This document shows positions 8,301 through 16,073 of a stretch of 64,000 nt of DNA, piece by piece. Position numbers and translations under genes: made by a program. Origin of the DNA: JANJUO01 sp942492935 (GTDB lineage Bacteria > Bacteroidota > Ignavibacteria > Kapaibacteriales > UBA2268); NCBI GenBank assembly GCA_942492935.1, contig OW818654.1:496001-560000 (forward strand), read 5' to 3'. A model generated the notes under the pieces. The model did no database searches, was not told the DNA's origin, and saw nothing but the letters and a program-made list of their open reading frames with translations. Numbering within the stretch: the stretch's first letter is position 1; every line of letters starts with the position of its first letter.

Positions 8301-9158
8301 AAAATCGTTGATTGAATTACTTGCAAGTCCTTCATTAAAAGGATACCACAAATAATCAGGGTCTGAAAGATAAACCTCTGTATTACCACTACAAATCGCA
8401 ATTGCTCCTTCACTATTTACCTCTATTGATGTTACTGATGTTGCAGAGAAACCGATTTGAGTCCAAACTGAAGTAGATGTATTGTATTCCCAAATACCAT
8501 TTTCCTCACTACCTGCAAATACTTTCGAATAATCAGAGTTTGTTGCCAAATCCCAAAATAGATAAGCATCAATATCTTGTACAGTCCAATTTTCACCAAA
8601 ATCAGTACTAATAAATAAACCATCCCCCATAGTTCCAGCATATATGTTTTCATTGATGTCTGTAGTCAAAGACCAAATAATTATTTCGGGCATCCATAAT
8701 GTTTCCCAAGAATTGCCATTGTCGGTTGATTTCCAAATTCCTTCCATCTCAGTTGAAAAATACAGCTGATTTGATGGTGAGCAAACAATATCTGTTATTA
8801 ATCCAAAATATTCAAAAGACTCTTCCCAAGTTTCACCTGCGTCCGTTGACCTCCAAATTCCATCCATTTCAGTAGCTAAAAATATATATCCATTATTATC
8901 AATTAATATTCGCCAAATGCTAAAATCATTATTGAGAATATGGTTCCAAGAATTGCCATTATCGGTGCTTTTATATACACCGTTTCCGTTGGTTCCTGCA
9001 TAGATGTGGTCATTCTCATCTATCGCAACGGAATATACCGATTCAAAAGTATTCTCATCAATTTTTGGTCCAGATGTTTGTATCCATTCATCTACAGCCA
9101 ATACATTTATTGTGAATACTGCAAAAATAAATAATAGTGTTAAATAAAACTTCCTCAT
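5388..9158 (-). CDS. Large secreted protein: propeller repeats plus four Fn3-like modules
   Basis: A 1256-residue exported protein with a signal peptide (residues 1-21). Residues about 25-310 hold BNR/YCF48-like propeller repeats with the pattern 'STDNGNSW', 'STDAGETW' and 'STDFGENW'. Then come four tandem modules of about 190 residues each (about 315-1095). Each pairs an immunoglobulin-like half ('ICAGETN', 'ELSDENGNF', 'STNPEL') with an Fn3-like half ('NTTYYWKVAG', 'YTFTT'). The last 150 residues are two copies of a short domain beginning 'GWNLVSL' and 'GWHYISY'. No canonical type IX sorting domain is visible. Such modules usually serve adhesion or binding of extracellular polymers; the ligand is unknown. 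It is the last of three secreted-protein genes in the same orientation, 48 bases after the metalloprotease gene. Confidence 0.8.
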   Translation of the reverse strand: MRKFYLTLLFIFAVFTINVLAVDEWIQTSGPKIDENTFESVYSVAIDENDHIYAGTNGNGVYKSTDNGNSWNHILNNDFSIWRILIDNNGYIFLATEMDGIWRSTDAGETWEESFEYFGLITDIVCSPSNQLYFSTEMEGIWKSTDNGNSWETLWMPEIIIWSLTTDINENIYAGTMGDGLFISTDFGENWTVQDIDAYLFWDLATNSDYSKVFAGSEENGIWEYNTSTSVWTQIGFSATSVTSIEVNSEGAIAICSGNTEVYLSDPDYLWYPFNEGLASNSINDFAFQSNGKLYTGLFDYGVYKTVKSTYIPQQSLNFSYSIFCAGYNGAISYNANGAFYPDNQFKIEMSDGLGDFANSTIIGYTNAQESGDIYITIPTNSLYNDGYRVRLVSTNPELITDPSDPFIINTFIPTIYSPENDAIDVSLRPYFSWNELPACVEFYRLWVDDNADFLSPEIEEYEYDNWNYQPNASLQPNTTYYWKVAGENSNGIYAWSDVYTFTTVETKVTMNDYPTILCAGETNTIYYTAEGEFADDNQFQVELSDENGNFDDANIIGIAYSNVSGEIIIDIPQTLPFGTDYKFRILSTNPELVTAPSDMVVTIKPIIPNLLMPNDMDVDVSINPILEWTIPSECAYAYFLMVDTSPEFINNQIHEYGLTSNYFEVLDVLEYNTTYYWKVAGMYSEGIYTFSDVFSFTTLPNMLELALYPNTICAGTSDFVYYNAGGQFGEDNEFRVQLSDPSGDFENSTIIGSINSQIGGKITITIPNDFIFSEDYKLRIVSTNPELISTESNLITINILKPELVLPEYESAEEPVRPVFEWLQPSGCVVNYNLVVSDNAEFANPEIDVEVWDAYYQPADILKHNTVYFWKVAGINSYGVKTFSEVYTFTTKETTIQLDTYPNSICPGETNSVFFTFDGEFGNNNEFKVELSDENGNFSGTNIIGLTSQQSLEIPFTVAQTTLPGNNYKFRILTTNPELISAPSNTLEIKQLSPNLTMPGDGEIDVIVKNPILEWTASSDCADSYILILDDNEDFLSPIIDRIELSGNYYEITQKLEYNTTYYWKVAGVYSEGVYAYSDVFTFTTEELKEVTQNVALAKGWNLVSLFVTPNTPDMKDIFASIKTKIIIAKNSAGKIYLTSNDQNTIGDWNVKEGYMVYASEACTLSVTGLPVIPEETPIVLSKSGWHYISYLRNNELSIVTALETITSTNKLVIAKNVAGKIYLPPNNNTIGNMIPGVGYQIYVTGACTLTYPEN

Positions 9159-9206
9159 TATATCTACCTATATTTATAAAAAAATTGTTTACCTAATTAT
9201 TTCAAT

Positions 9207-10874
9207 TTAATCAATTATAACAAATTTACCAAAATAATTTGAATTATTTATGGCAATTTGATAATAATATATACCACTTCCGATTTGTTTTAAATCTTCT
9301 AATTTCAATCTTACAGACTTGAAGCCCGATGTTGTTTCAATATCTTTTTCAGCTGAATAAACTGAATTTAATTCCATATTCAAAATTTCAATTTTTGCAC
9401 TTTTTTCGTATATTTCACTTGATTTTATTACAATCGACAAATCTGTATCTTTATTTTGTTTATAGGGTTGTGGAAATGCAAAAACTTGATTTTCGTTTTT
9501 TATGCCTTCATTGATGAAATATTTTCCATTAACAGTATTTGATTGACTTATAATTCTATAATAGACATCGTATCCATCAATTTTTGTGAATTCTGAATCT
9601 GGAGTAGTACTAATTTCAAATTCATAATTAATCAGGTCAAATTCTTGTGTTCTTACTCCAATAGAATCAAAATTACTAATTAGAAAATCAATTGTTGCTC
9701 TTTCGTTCTTGTTAGCATCATCATAATACACTCTAAATGCAGCTACTTGATAAGGATTAATAGTACTATTAAAAAGTTGAGAACCAACATTCAGATTGAA
9801 TGTTTTCTCAAAAGATATTTTTCTCAATTCAGAAGCATTTCTTAAATAGTTATCACCTTGTGCTCTGCTTGATGTAAAATAAACATAATTCAAAAAATCC
9901 ATCCAAGCATGATTTAAACTACTATTATGTTTAATTAAAGCAGAATCTAATGCTGTATAACCATCATTTTCATTTGATATAATTTCCCATACACTTTTTA
10001 ATAATTGATTACCGCCAATTATATCTAAATACTCTGCAAATAAAGACCACCTATAACCCATTTTACCATCACCACTTCCAAAGGGATAATTAGCAGGGTT
10101 TGTCATCAAATCATTTACATATTGATAATAATCTTTTGTTTCTGGATAAACAATTCTCTCCATATAAGTACAATACATTTCATTCAAAGATGCTGAAGAA
10201 ATAACAGGTAAACCATAAGCGTATTGAATTGCATGATGAAATTCGTGCGCAGCCGTAATTTTTAAAGCATCATATCCTTTTGTAAAAAATGCTGGTGCTT
10301 TCTTTCCATTTCCTACAATTACTGAGTCCGTTGGTGAAAAATCATTGTCAACATATATGTATGTAACACCTTGGATTAACTTATCATTAATAGAAGTTTC
10401 ATAATCTAAGCCAGTAAATCCATATATTGCATCTTTCTCTCTGCAAAGCTGTGTTAAGTAAATATCGTATAAATCGTTACCACCAAGTGTATCTTTTAAT
10501 GGAATTTTATATTTTAATTCTTCAATTTCAATTTGATAAACATAATCAAAATAATATGCAGTAGAATCTACATAATCTGGTATTCCATTGTTATTACTAT
10601 CTTTAGCATCAACTTTATGTTCGCCTTCTGTATCATAATGTATCAAAAAATAACCTGATGGTGATATTATTGAGTACTTCCTTTGGGGACGAATATCATC
10701 TTCAAGTAACTTTTCTTGATACTTTTTATGCTCTACTCTATTCGAAAATGGATTAATACATTTTGTTGCAGCATAATGATTACAATCCAATTCTTCGCAA
10801 GAATATATTTCATTAATTGCAATTGTAAACACAAATAATATATAAATCAAAGAAGTAACATATTTATTAATCAT
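9207..10874 (-). CDS. Secreted zinc metalloprotease-like protein with sorting domain
   Basis: A 555-residue exported protein with an N-terminal signal segment. The motif 'AAHEFHHAIQYAYG' (near residue 208) is an HExxH zinc-binding site, and 'LNEMYCTYMERIVYP' follows about 20 residues later with a likely third ligand, as in the MXAN_6640-type putative metalloproteases common in Ignavibacteria-like genomes. The sequence 'DSNNNGIPDYVDS' near residue 93 resembles a calcium-binding loop. The last 80 residues ('KIEILNMELNSVYSAE' to 'GIYYYQIAINNSNYFGKF') form a type IX secretion-like sorting domain. The start codon follows the previous stop with no gap, so it is co-transcribed with the beta-helix gene. 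Its substrate is unknown. Confidence 0.82.
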   Translation of the reverse strand: MINKYVTSLIYILFVFTIAINEIYSCEELDCNHYAATKCINPFSNRVEHKKYQEKLLEDDIRPQRKYSIISPSGYFLIHYDTEGEHKVDAKDSNNNGIPDYVDSTAYYFDYVYQIEIEELKYKIPLKDTLGGNDLYDIYLTQLCREKDAIYGFTGLDYETSINDKLIQGVTYIYVDNDFSPTDSVIVGNGKKAPAFFTKGYDALKITAAHEFHHAIQYAYGLPVISSASLNEMYCTYMERIVYPETKDYYQYVNDLMTNPANYPFGSGDGKMGYRWSLFAEYLDIIGGNQLLKSVWEIISNENDGYTALDSALIKHNSSLNHAWMDFLNYVYFTSSRAQGDNYLRNASELRKISFEKTFNLNVGSQLFNSTINPYQVAAFRVYYDDANKNERATIDFLISNFDSIGVRTQEFDLINYEFEISTTPDSEFTKIDGYDVYYRIISQSNTVNGKYFINEGIKNENQVFAFPQPYKQNKDTDLSIVIKSSEIYEKSAKIEILNMELNSVYSAEKDIETTSGFKSVRLKLEDLKQIGSGIYYYQIAINNSNYFGKFVIID

Positions 10875-11981
10875 CTATTTGCTCTCGTATTGAATAATAC
10901 TAATTTTTGAATTAACACCTGAATCATTTAATGCGGCTAATTTCTTATTTTCAATTTTTCTAATTCCATTAATTGCTTCAACTGTCATAACATCTTTGGG
11001 ACAATAAGCATAAGTAGGACTTTGAAATTTGTTGGAGTAACTTTGCCAAACTATAAATAACATATCGCCCATGTAACTTTCGCTTGCTTCTATTTCAACG
11101 CCACTCGTTGCTGTTTCAAATAGATTATTTTCAATCAATAAATCATAATTTGTTCCGGTTAAATACAAATTAGTATGATTTTTTGAAAGAGTATTATTAT
11201 TAACTTGAACAGTATTAACAATATTATTAAAATATAGACCGTATTTTTTTGAATCAGTAATTTTATTATTGTTAATTTTTGAAAATTCAGCATCTGTATT
11301 TGTTGTTGTACCATTCATCATTATGCCAGCATATTCAGATTTAGAAATATTATTTCCTTCAATTGTATTCTTTTGTAAGAATTTTTCTGTTGACCATAAA
11401 AGAATTCCGATACCACCACGTAAATCATTAGATTTATTAGTGATTAGTGATGATGTTATAGTATTATTTTTTATATTGCAAAACTCTGCTGAATGTAATA
11501 CTATTCCATAATTACAATCTTCAATGTCATTATTCTCTACAATTAAGTCCCTTAAACCTTGTTCAGCAAAAATTCCTGCTGCACCACTTAATTTACTTTG
11601 AGATAAATCACCATTTTTAAATCCAATAATTTTCATTCCATTAATCGTAATTGATTGAGCTTGAATAAATATTCCTGCAGAAGTGTTTATACCATTTCCA
11701 TTTAATATAGGTTTATTCTTGCCGATAATACGTAAATCAGATAATTCCTGCTTAATAATAAGATTTTCATTATATTCGTTTTTCCCATTATTACCCTCAA
11801 TAATAATATTATCACCAGCCGCAGCTAAAGATATAGCATAATTGATTGTAGCAAAAGCTGTTTTTTCAGTTGCACCATCGTTTTTATCATTACCATTCTT
11901 TGAATTGACAAAAATTGATTTACTTGATAATAAGGTGATATTCATAGCAATTATTAGTGAGAGAAATGCAATTTTTTTCAT
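10875..11981 (-). CDS. Secreted right-handed parallel beta-helix protein
   Basis: About 368 residues, starting with a signal peptide (MKKIAFLSLIIAMN). I chose the ATG at 11981, which has a GGA six bases before it, over a TTG six bases further upstream. The phrase 'SIFVNSKNGNDKNDGATEKTAF' (shortened) begins a DUF1565/PbH1 type fold. Repeated strands follow such as 'IENNDIEDCNYGIVLHSA', 'IKNNTI', 'IEGNNISKSEYAGI' and 'INNNKITDSKKYGLYF', the turn pattern of pectate-lyase-like beta-helices. No catalytic residues can be assigned. It is the first gene of the three-gene secreted cluster. No sorting domain is visible at the C terminus. Confidence 0.82.
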   Translation of the reverse strand: MKKIAFLSLIIAMNITLLSSKSIFVNSKNGNDKNDGATEKTAFATINYAISLAAAGDNIIIEGNNGKNEYNENLIIKQELSDLRIIGKNKPILNGNGINTSAGIFIQAQSITINGMKIIGFKNGDLSQSKLSGAAGIFAEQGLRDLIVENNDIEDCNYGIVLHSAEFCNIKNNTITSSLITNKSNDLRGGIGILLWSTEKFLQKNTIEGNNISKSEYAGIMMNGTTTNTDAEFSKINNNKITDSKKYGLYFNNIVNTVQVNNNTLSKNHTNLYLTGTNYDLLIENNLFETATSGVEIEASESYMGDMLFIVWQSYSNKFQSPTYAYCPKDVMTVEAINGIRKIENKKLAALNDSGVNSKISIIQYESK

Positions 11982-12181
11982 TTTCAATCCGACAAAAATA
12001 TAATAAAAAAAATATATACGAATAAATTAAGGATTTATTGAAGTTTTTTAAAATTATAGAATTATAAAATTATTTCAATCTATTTATTTATTGAAGTTGC
12101 GAACGATAATTTTATCAGCATATTTAATTTTTTGATTAGAATTTCTATGTAACTTCTCAGATGTTTATAAATTATTAGAAT

Positions 12182-12231
12182 TTTTGAAAAAAAATTCCTT
12201 GAAATTCCCATTGAGAATATATGTTTGTAAC
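12182..12231. repeat. Partial arm of the outer palindromic repeat (family B)
   Basis: Contains the words TTCCTTGAAATTCCC and ATGTTTGTAA found in the arms of the larger elements at 25.5, 28.5 and 31.5 kb. The rest of the element is absent here. Confidence 0.6.
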
Positions 12232-12320
12232 TGGTGAATTTTCCAAGACCACATAGATGCTGTCTCATAAGTTGTGATTCTGAACTCGTTTCAGAATCCA
12301 TTCTCAATGCTTAAATGAAG

Positions 12321-12395
12321 AAACCCCACCTAACCTCCCCAAGGGGAGGAATAATATGTAAAGTCCTCCCCTTGGGGAGGATTTAGGAGGGGTTT
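12321..12395. repeat. 75-bp CCTCCCC palindromic core repeat (family A), copy 1
   Basis: The outer arms AAACCCCACC and GGAGGGGTTT enclose two smaller palindromes built on CCTCCCC-AA-GGGGAGG. Close copies lie at 25620, 28575, 31623 (split by an IS) and 45315. It stands downstream of the beta-propeller gene and could also stop transcription. Confidence 0.85.
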
Positions 12396-12430
12396 AAAAA
12401 TTGTCTAAAATCTTCTCATTTTATTTATCC

Positions 12431-13717
12431 TTATTCGGTTACTAAAAATTTTGAAGAATACTGTTGGCTACCATCTTGTACTTGTAGTATATATGTTCCA
12501 TTAATTAGTTTTATCGGTATTTTAACTTCTGAATTGGTAAAAGAAAGTTCAAATTGTTTAACAAATTTTCCATTAACATCAAAAATTCTGAATGTTGTAT
12601 TGCTTGATTTAGGTATAAAGTTTTTAATGATTAGAGTATCTTCTATGTATTGTACTGTAATTGTTTTAGATATTTCGTTTTCTTTTACGATAGATAATAT
12701 TTTATCTATATCCCAAGAAATTATAAAGCCTCCTAAATGAAAATTACCTGTACGGGTTATGAACCTATTTTTGATATAATCAGTTTCAATTTGACTAACC
12801 CAATTTGGAAACTCATAAATAATTTTTCTTAAGTCATCAGTTAATCTGCAAATAGTAATTTGTTTGTTAATTATCACATAATTATTGTTACTCAACCATG
12901 TAAAATCTGTCATATATTCACCAAAAGTTTTTTTGGAATAGTATTTAATTAGATTTAAACTTTCAGAGTCAAAAATATAAATAATTGTATTTGCTCTATC
13001 TGTAAATGCAACAAATCTATTATCCTGTGAAAACTGTATTTTTTCTATTGGATTTTCCCCATCAATCCTCTCCAATTCTTTAATCAACTTCAATGTTTTA
13101 GCATCCCAAAGTTTAAGAGAAGTATAAGAATTTCCATATAATTCCCCAGTTCCACCTGTAGCTAAGAAACGTCCGTCTGGGGAGAAAGAAATCTTATGAA
13201 TCAATTCTTCAGTCTTTATGTAAGAACGTTCTTGTGTAGTTAAATCAAGAATTACTATTGAAGAATCGTGACCAGTAGTACCAGGAGGGTTTGTTCTTGC
13301 TCTATAAGCAATTTTGTTTGAATTTGGATTAAATGTAACAAGGTTCCCTTTCCCCAAAACTTTGAAACTTAAATCTGATAAATCTATGATTGTAACTACA
13401 TCATAAGATGTAGCGAGATATTTTCCATCATTGGAAATATCTAAAGATTCAATATCATCATCTTTTGAAAACTTCGGTAATTTCCTTAAAAGTTTTCCAT
13501 TTGTTCCGTCAATTTCAAAAATATTGCTTCCATGATATGCAAAGATATTACCATTAGGATGAACTGCAAATCCATCAATCCTACCAATTGAAGAATCAGC
13601 CACCCATAATATACGTGGGTCTGGCTCCTCAGCCCAACCCACAAAATAATTAGACATAAGCAGCACCACAGCTGCAAGCGATAAGAGCCATGCTCTTGTT
13701 TTTTGTTTGCGTAACAT
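12431..13717 (-). CDS. Secreted WD40-like beta-propeller protein with sorting domain (paralogue 1)
   Basis: About 428 residues. I place the start at the ATG at 13717 because the paralogue at 45561 begins at the same residue; an upstream ATG would add 18 residues and spoil the signal peptide 'LLSLAAVVLLMSNYFVGWA'. The middle contains WD40/YVTN-like blades with 'ISFSPDGRFLATGG', 'LWDAKTLKLIKEL' and 'IQFSQDNRFVAF'. The final 80 residues, from 'FRIFDVNGKFVKQF' to 'NGTYILQVQDGSQQYSSKFLV', are a type IX-like sorting domain. The ligand and role are unknown. The 5' flank and signal peptide are far more similar to the paralogue than the mature protein is. Confidence 0.82.
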   Translation of the reverse strand: MLRKQKTRAWLLSLAAVVLLMSNYFVGWAEEPDPRILWVADSSIGRIDGFAVHPNGNIFAYHGSNIFEIDGTNGKLLRKLPKFSKDDDIESLDISNDGKYLATSYDVVTIIDLSDLSFKVLGKGNLVTFNPNSNKIAYRARTNPPGTTGHDSSIVILDLTTQERSYIKTEELIHKISFSPDGRFLATGGTGELYGNSYTSLKLWDAKTLKLIKELERIDGENPIEKIQFSQDNRFVAFTDRANTIIYIFDSESLNLIKYYSKKTFGEYMTDFTWLSNNNYVIINKQITICRLTDDLRKIIYEFPNWVSQIETDYIKNRFITRTGNFHLGGFIISWDIDKILSIVKENEISKTITVQYIEDTLIIKNFIPKSSNTTFRIFDVNGKFVKQFELSFTNSEVKIPIKLINGTYILQVQDGSQQYSSKFLVTE

Positions 13718-13857
13718 AACGTTTTCCAAAAACTTTTTCCAAATTTGCAATTCCCTCATATATAATGACACATGAAAGTACTTTTCGTTTCAGAGAAATG
13801 AAAAAATAATTGGATACTAAAATTTCCAATTTGTCATTCTGAACTCGTTTCAGAATC
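13718..13857 (-). promoter_or_regulatory. Upstream block shared with the paralogue at 45.5 kb
   Basis: Read on the minus strand, this segment is nearly identical to 45409-45560. Both contain GAAACGAAAAGTACTTTC, then ATGTGTCATTATATATG, then GGGAATTGCAAATTT just before the start codon. It likely carries the promoter and leader, though no standard -35/-10 pair is obvious. Confidence 0.55.
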
Positions 13858-14002
13858 CATCTACAGTTCATTTCATTTTCAAAACAAGATGTCCAACACT
13901 TTCAAAGTGTTGGACATCTGCATATTGTAGATTCTGCATCAATTACGGAATGCCACGGAAAATCAATTTGTTATTCCGAACTCGTTTCAGATTCTTTCTA
14001 CG
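13832..14002 (-). repeat. Solo copy of the hairpin unit found in the 44.5-kb array
   Basis: On the minus strand this carries the same three palindromes in the same order as the array units: TTCTGAAACGAGTTC, then ATTCCGTAATTGATGC-like, then the long one at 13889-13919 built on GATGTCCAACACTTT. It is one unit plus an extra flanking palindrome. Confidence 0.8.
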
Positions 14003-14100
14003 ATATTCAATAATTTCATCGCTATGCGATATTTATGAAGATTTTCAAATAGGCCAGCCCATTATTAATCATCACAATTTCCGAAATAATGATTGCAATT

Positions 14101-14117
14101 TCGACAAAATTGTAATG
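14101..14117. promoter_or_regulatory. Candidate activator site upstream of the first sigma-54 promoter
   Basis: The 13-base word TCGACAAAATTGT occurs here about 110 bases before the -24 element, and again at 19434 before the second sigma-54 promoter. Around it ATTGCAATTT and AAATTGTAAT form a wider imperfect palindrome (14092-14115). NtrC-type activators bind such inverted repeats at this distance. Binding by the regulator at 18051-19433 is inferred. Confidence 0.55.
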
Positions 14118-14208
14118 CTTTATTCCCAAATTGTAATAAATACAATTCAATTATATACTACCAAATAGAGATATAGCCGAAAAACCGCACCAGATGTAAC
14201 TTTATAAC

Positions 14209-14226
14209 TTTGGCACGAGGATTGTA
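14209..14226 (+). promoter_or_regulatory. Sigma-54 (-24/-12) promoter
   Basis: TTTGGCACGAGGATTGTA contains the -24 GG (14212-14213) and the -12 GT (14224-14225) at the required 12-base separation; only the -12 C is replaced by T. The predicted start of transcription is near 14237, about 68 bases before the DGDG-protein start codon. Confidence 0.78.
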
Positions 14227-14304
14227 TAACCTTATATGTGCGGCACAAAAAAAATTGTTCTTTAAAAAAATTGTTTTAAAAATATTTTCAAAAAAAGGTG
14301 AAAT

Positions 14305-14676
14305 ATGAAAAAGTCATTAGTTTTATTCGCAATTGTCGGAATGTTGGTATTCTTCGGCACAGAAATGTACGCTCAAGGCGGGAAAGGTAAATCTTCAGCT
14401 CCAAAAACAAATTGGGTTGATGCAGATGGTGATGGTATCTGTGATAATTACACTGGTACTGGTAAAATGAACAAAGGTCAAACTAAACCAAATTTTGTTG
14501 ATGCAGATGGTGATGGTGTATGTGATAACAACACAACTGGAACATGCAAAGGAAAAAAAACTAACTTCGTTGATGCAGATGGTGATGGTGTATGTGATAA
14601 TGTTGGAACTCCACAACCTAAACTTGATGGCACAGGCAGTGCAAACAAAATGAATCGCGGCAAAGGCAAAAAATAA
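14305..14676 (+). CDS. Small secreted DGDG-repeat protein (putative calcium-binding)
   Basis: A 123-residue protein with a signal peptide (about 1-23, ending 'EMYAQG'). The mature part has three repeats of the form 'VDADGDGVCDN' (residues about 39, 66 and 92), each joined by Gly/Lys/Asn-rich linkers such as 'GKMNKGQ', and ends in 'NKMNRGKGKK'. Alternating Asp in DxDGDGxxD is the pattern of thrombospondin type-3 or EF-hand-like calcium loops; each repeat also has one Cys. Calcium binding is inferred. A sigma-54 promoter lies 68 bases upstream of the start and a strong terminator follows at once. A relative lies at 19541, and the NtrB/NtrC pair sits between them. I know no characterised homologue. 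Confidence 0.8.
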   Translation: MKKSLVLFAIVGMLVFFGTEMYAQGGKGKSSAPKTNWVDADGDGICDNYTGTGKMNKGQTKPNFVDADGDGVCDNNTTGTCKGKKTNFVDADGDGVCDNVGTPQPKLDGTGSANKMNRGKGKK

Positions 14677-14684
14677 ATAATTAC

Positions 14685-14727
14685 AGAGGTTGCTCGGCAA
14701 AAATAATTGAGCAACCTCTTTTTTTTT
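14685..14727 (+). terminator. Strong intrinsic terminator
   Basis: Arms AGAGGTTGCTC (14685-14695) and its complement (14709-14719) form an 11-bp perfect stem with a 13-base loop followed by a run of T. It should end most transcripts of the DGDG gene before the outer-membrane gene at 14748. Confidence 0.93.
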
Positions 14728-14747
14728 CATCATAGTGGATTCTTAAA

Positions 14748-15965
14748 ATGAAATCGTATATAATAATAGTAGTAATAAGTTTAATAGCGATAAATGTTTT
14801 TTCGCAAACTTGGGGTGGATTTGGTAATGCAGTTGGTTATGGTTTCAATAACTATTCAGCAGACACCTCGTTTTCTACTTTAATTACCCAAACGGATATA
14901 TCGATAGGACAAGATTTTGATGAAAATTTTCAATTATTTGGAACATTTAGTTATATTAATTTTGCTCAATTTACTGAAAGAAACTTTATCGCTCCAGAAA
15001 TCGGTTTAGCATATTCAAACGCTTTCTCAGAAAGTACTTTTATGAATATGAATCTTGGTGCAAATTTTCGTACTGGAAGCAAGGAATACAATTATTTTAA
15101 TTATTTGCAACCAATGCTAAATTTAAGTTTTGGATATAATTTAAATGAAACCTCTGCCTTAACATTTAACAGTTCAAACAGATATAAAAATTATACAAAA
15201 TTGAGCGATTTTAATTTCTTAGAAAATCTCAATAGCATAAGTTTTAGAAAATCCTTTGAAACAAAAACAACTATTTCCGGCTCTCTTTCCCTAAATAATA
15301 AAATATATTTATCAAATTATGAAGAATTTGTTACTCCAGATTTGATTTTAATTATGAAAAACAAAGGGTATGGCAAGGGAAATATGGGAATGGGAAATAT
15401 GAACAACAACAATAATCCATCAACAGATACTATAACAAGCGGTGATACAACTTATTTGATTAATTATAAGCAAATTGGCGCCAAAACCTCTACACAAGTA
15501 AAATATGCGTTGAATGTTGCTCAAAATTTGTTTGAGTCAACTGGCTTATCTGCAAATTTCCAACAAGGATTTATTATTTCTGATTTCAAGTCTTCAGATT
15601 ATTCTACAGTATATGACTTTGCTACTGATGATGATTTATATGATGACCCTTTTGTTTTTGATTTTACGAAGTTAAGTGGAAAAATCACACAGATGCTTCC
15701 GCTTGATATTAAATTACAATTAAATTATTCATATACAAACAAGCAATATTATTTTGCAGTAGATGATGCCACTCCACAAATAATGAGAAATGACAAAGTA
15801 TATAATTACGGTTTAAATATAGAAAAATCATTTGATTTTGAAGATTTGTTTATTAATAATATAACTCTGAATTTTGATTATTCATATATTAATAATAAAT
15901 CAAATTCACAAAATTTCGATTATAATTACAGTTTCTTGATGTTTGGTTTAAATATTGGCTTTTAA
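14748..15965 (+). CDS. Outer-membrane beta-barrel protein
   Basis: A 405-residue protein with a signal peptide (1-19, 'INVFSQ'). The mature part consists of alternating beta-strands with aromatic ends ('FQLFGTFSYINFAQF', 'LNLSFGYNLNETSALTF', 'LKLQLNYSYTNKQYYF' style) and the chain ends in 'FLMFGLNIGF', the terminal Phe typical of Bam-inserted barrels. A striking loop near residues 204-221 ('NKGYGKGNMGMGNMNNNN') resembles the Gly/Lys/Met/Asn linkers of the two small DGDG proteins of this locus. It follows the first DGDG gene after the terminator and precedes the kinase gene. Its cargo is unknown; a role as receptor or exporter for the small proteins is speculation. Confidence 0.75.
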   Translation: MKSYIIIVVISLIAINVFSQTWGGFGNAVGYGFNNYSADTSFSTLITQTDISIGQDFDENFQLFGTFSYINFAQFTERNFIAPEIGLAYSNAFSESTFMNMNLGANFRTGSKEYNYFNYLQPMLNLSFGYNLNETSALTFNSSNRYKNYTKLSDFNFLENLNSISFRKSFETKTTISGSLSLNNKIYLSNYEEFVTPDLILIMKNKGYGKGNMGMGNMNNNNNPSTDTITSGDTTYLINYKQIGAKTSTQVKYALNVAQNLFESTGLSANFQQGFIISDFKSSDYSTVYDFATDDDLYDDPFVFDFTKLSGKITQMLPLDIKLQLNYSYTNKQYYFAVDDATPQIMRNDKVYNYGLNIEKSFDFEDLFINNITLNFDYSYINNKSNSQNFDYNYSFLMFGLNIGF

Positions 15966-16073
15966 TCAGCATTGAAATAAAATTTCAAACCATATTTGAA
16001 TAACTATTATTAAATGAAAATTTCATAATTTTGCTTTGGATTAATTAGTTAAAAATATTTTGTTATTCAGAAT

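Noticed and set aside
12080..12307. 75-residue reading frame on the minus strand
   Set aside because: It runs through palindromic repeat DNA, has no recognisable domain and no ribosome binding site.
14239..14260. CGGCAC...TTGTTC as a second -24/-12 element before the first DGDG gene
   Set aside because: The spacing between the GG and TG pairs is 15 rather than 12 bases.
14627..14641. TGGCACAGGCAGTGC as a third sigma-54 promoter for the barrel gene at 14748
   Set aside because: It lies in the coding part of the DGDG gene, the -12 side is poor, and a strong terminator at 14685-14727 stands between it and the next gene.
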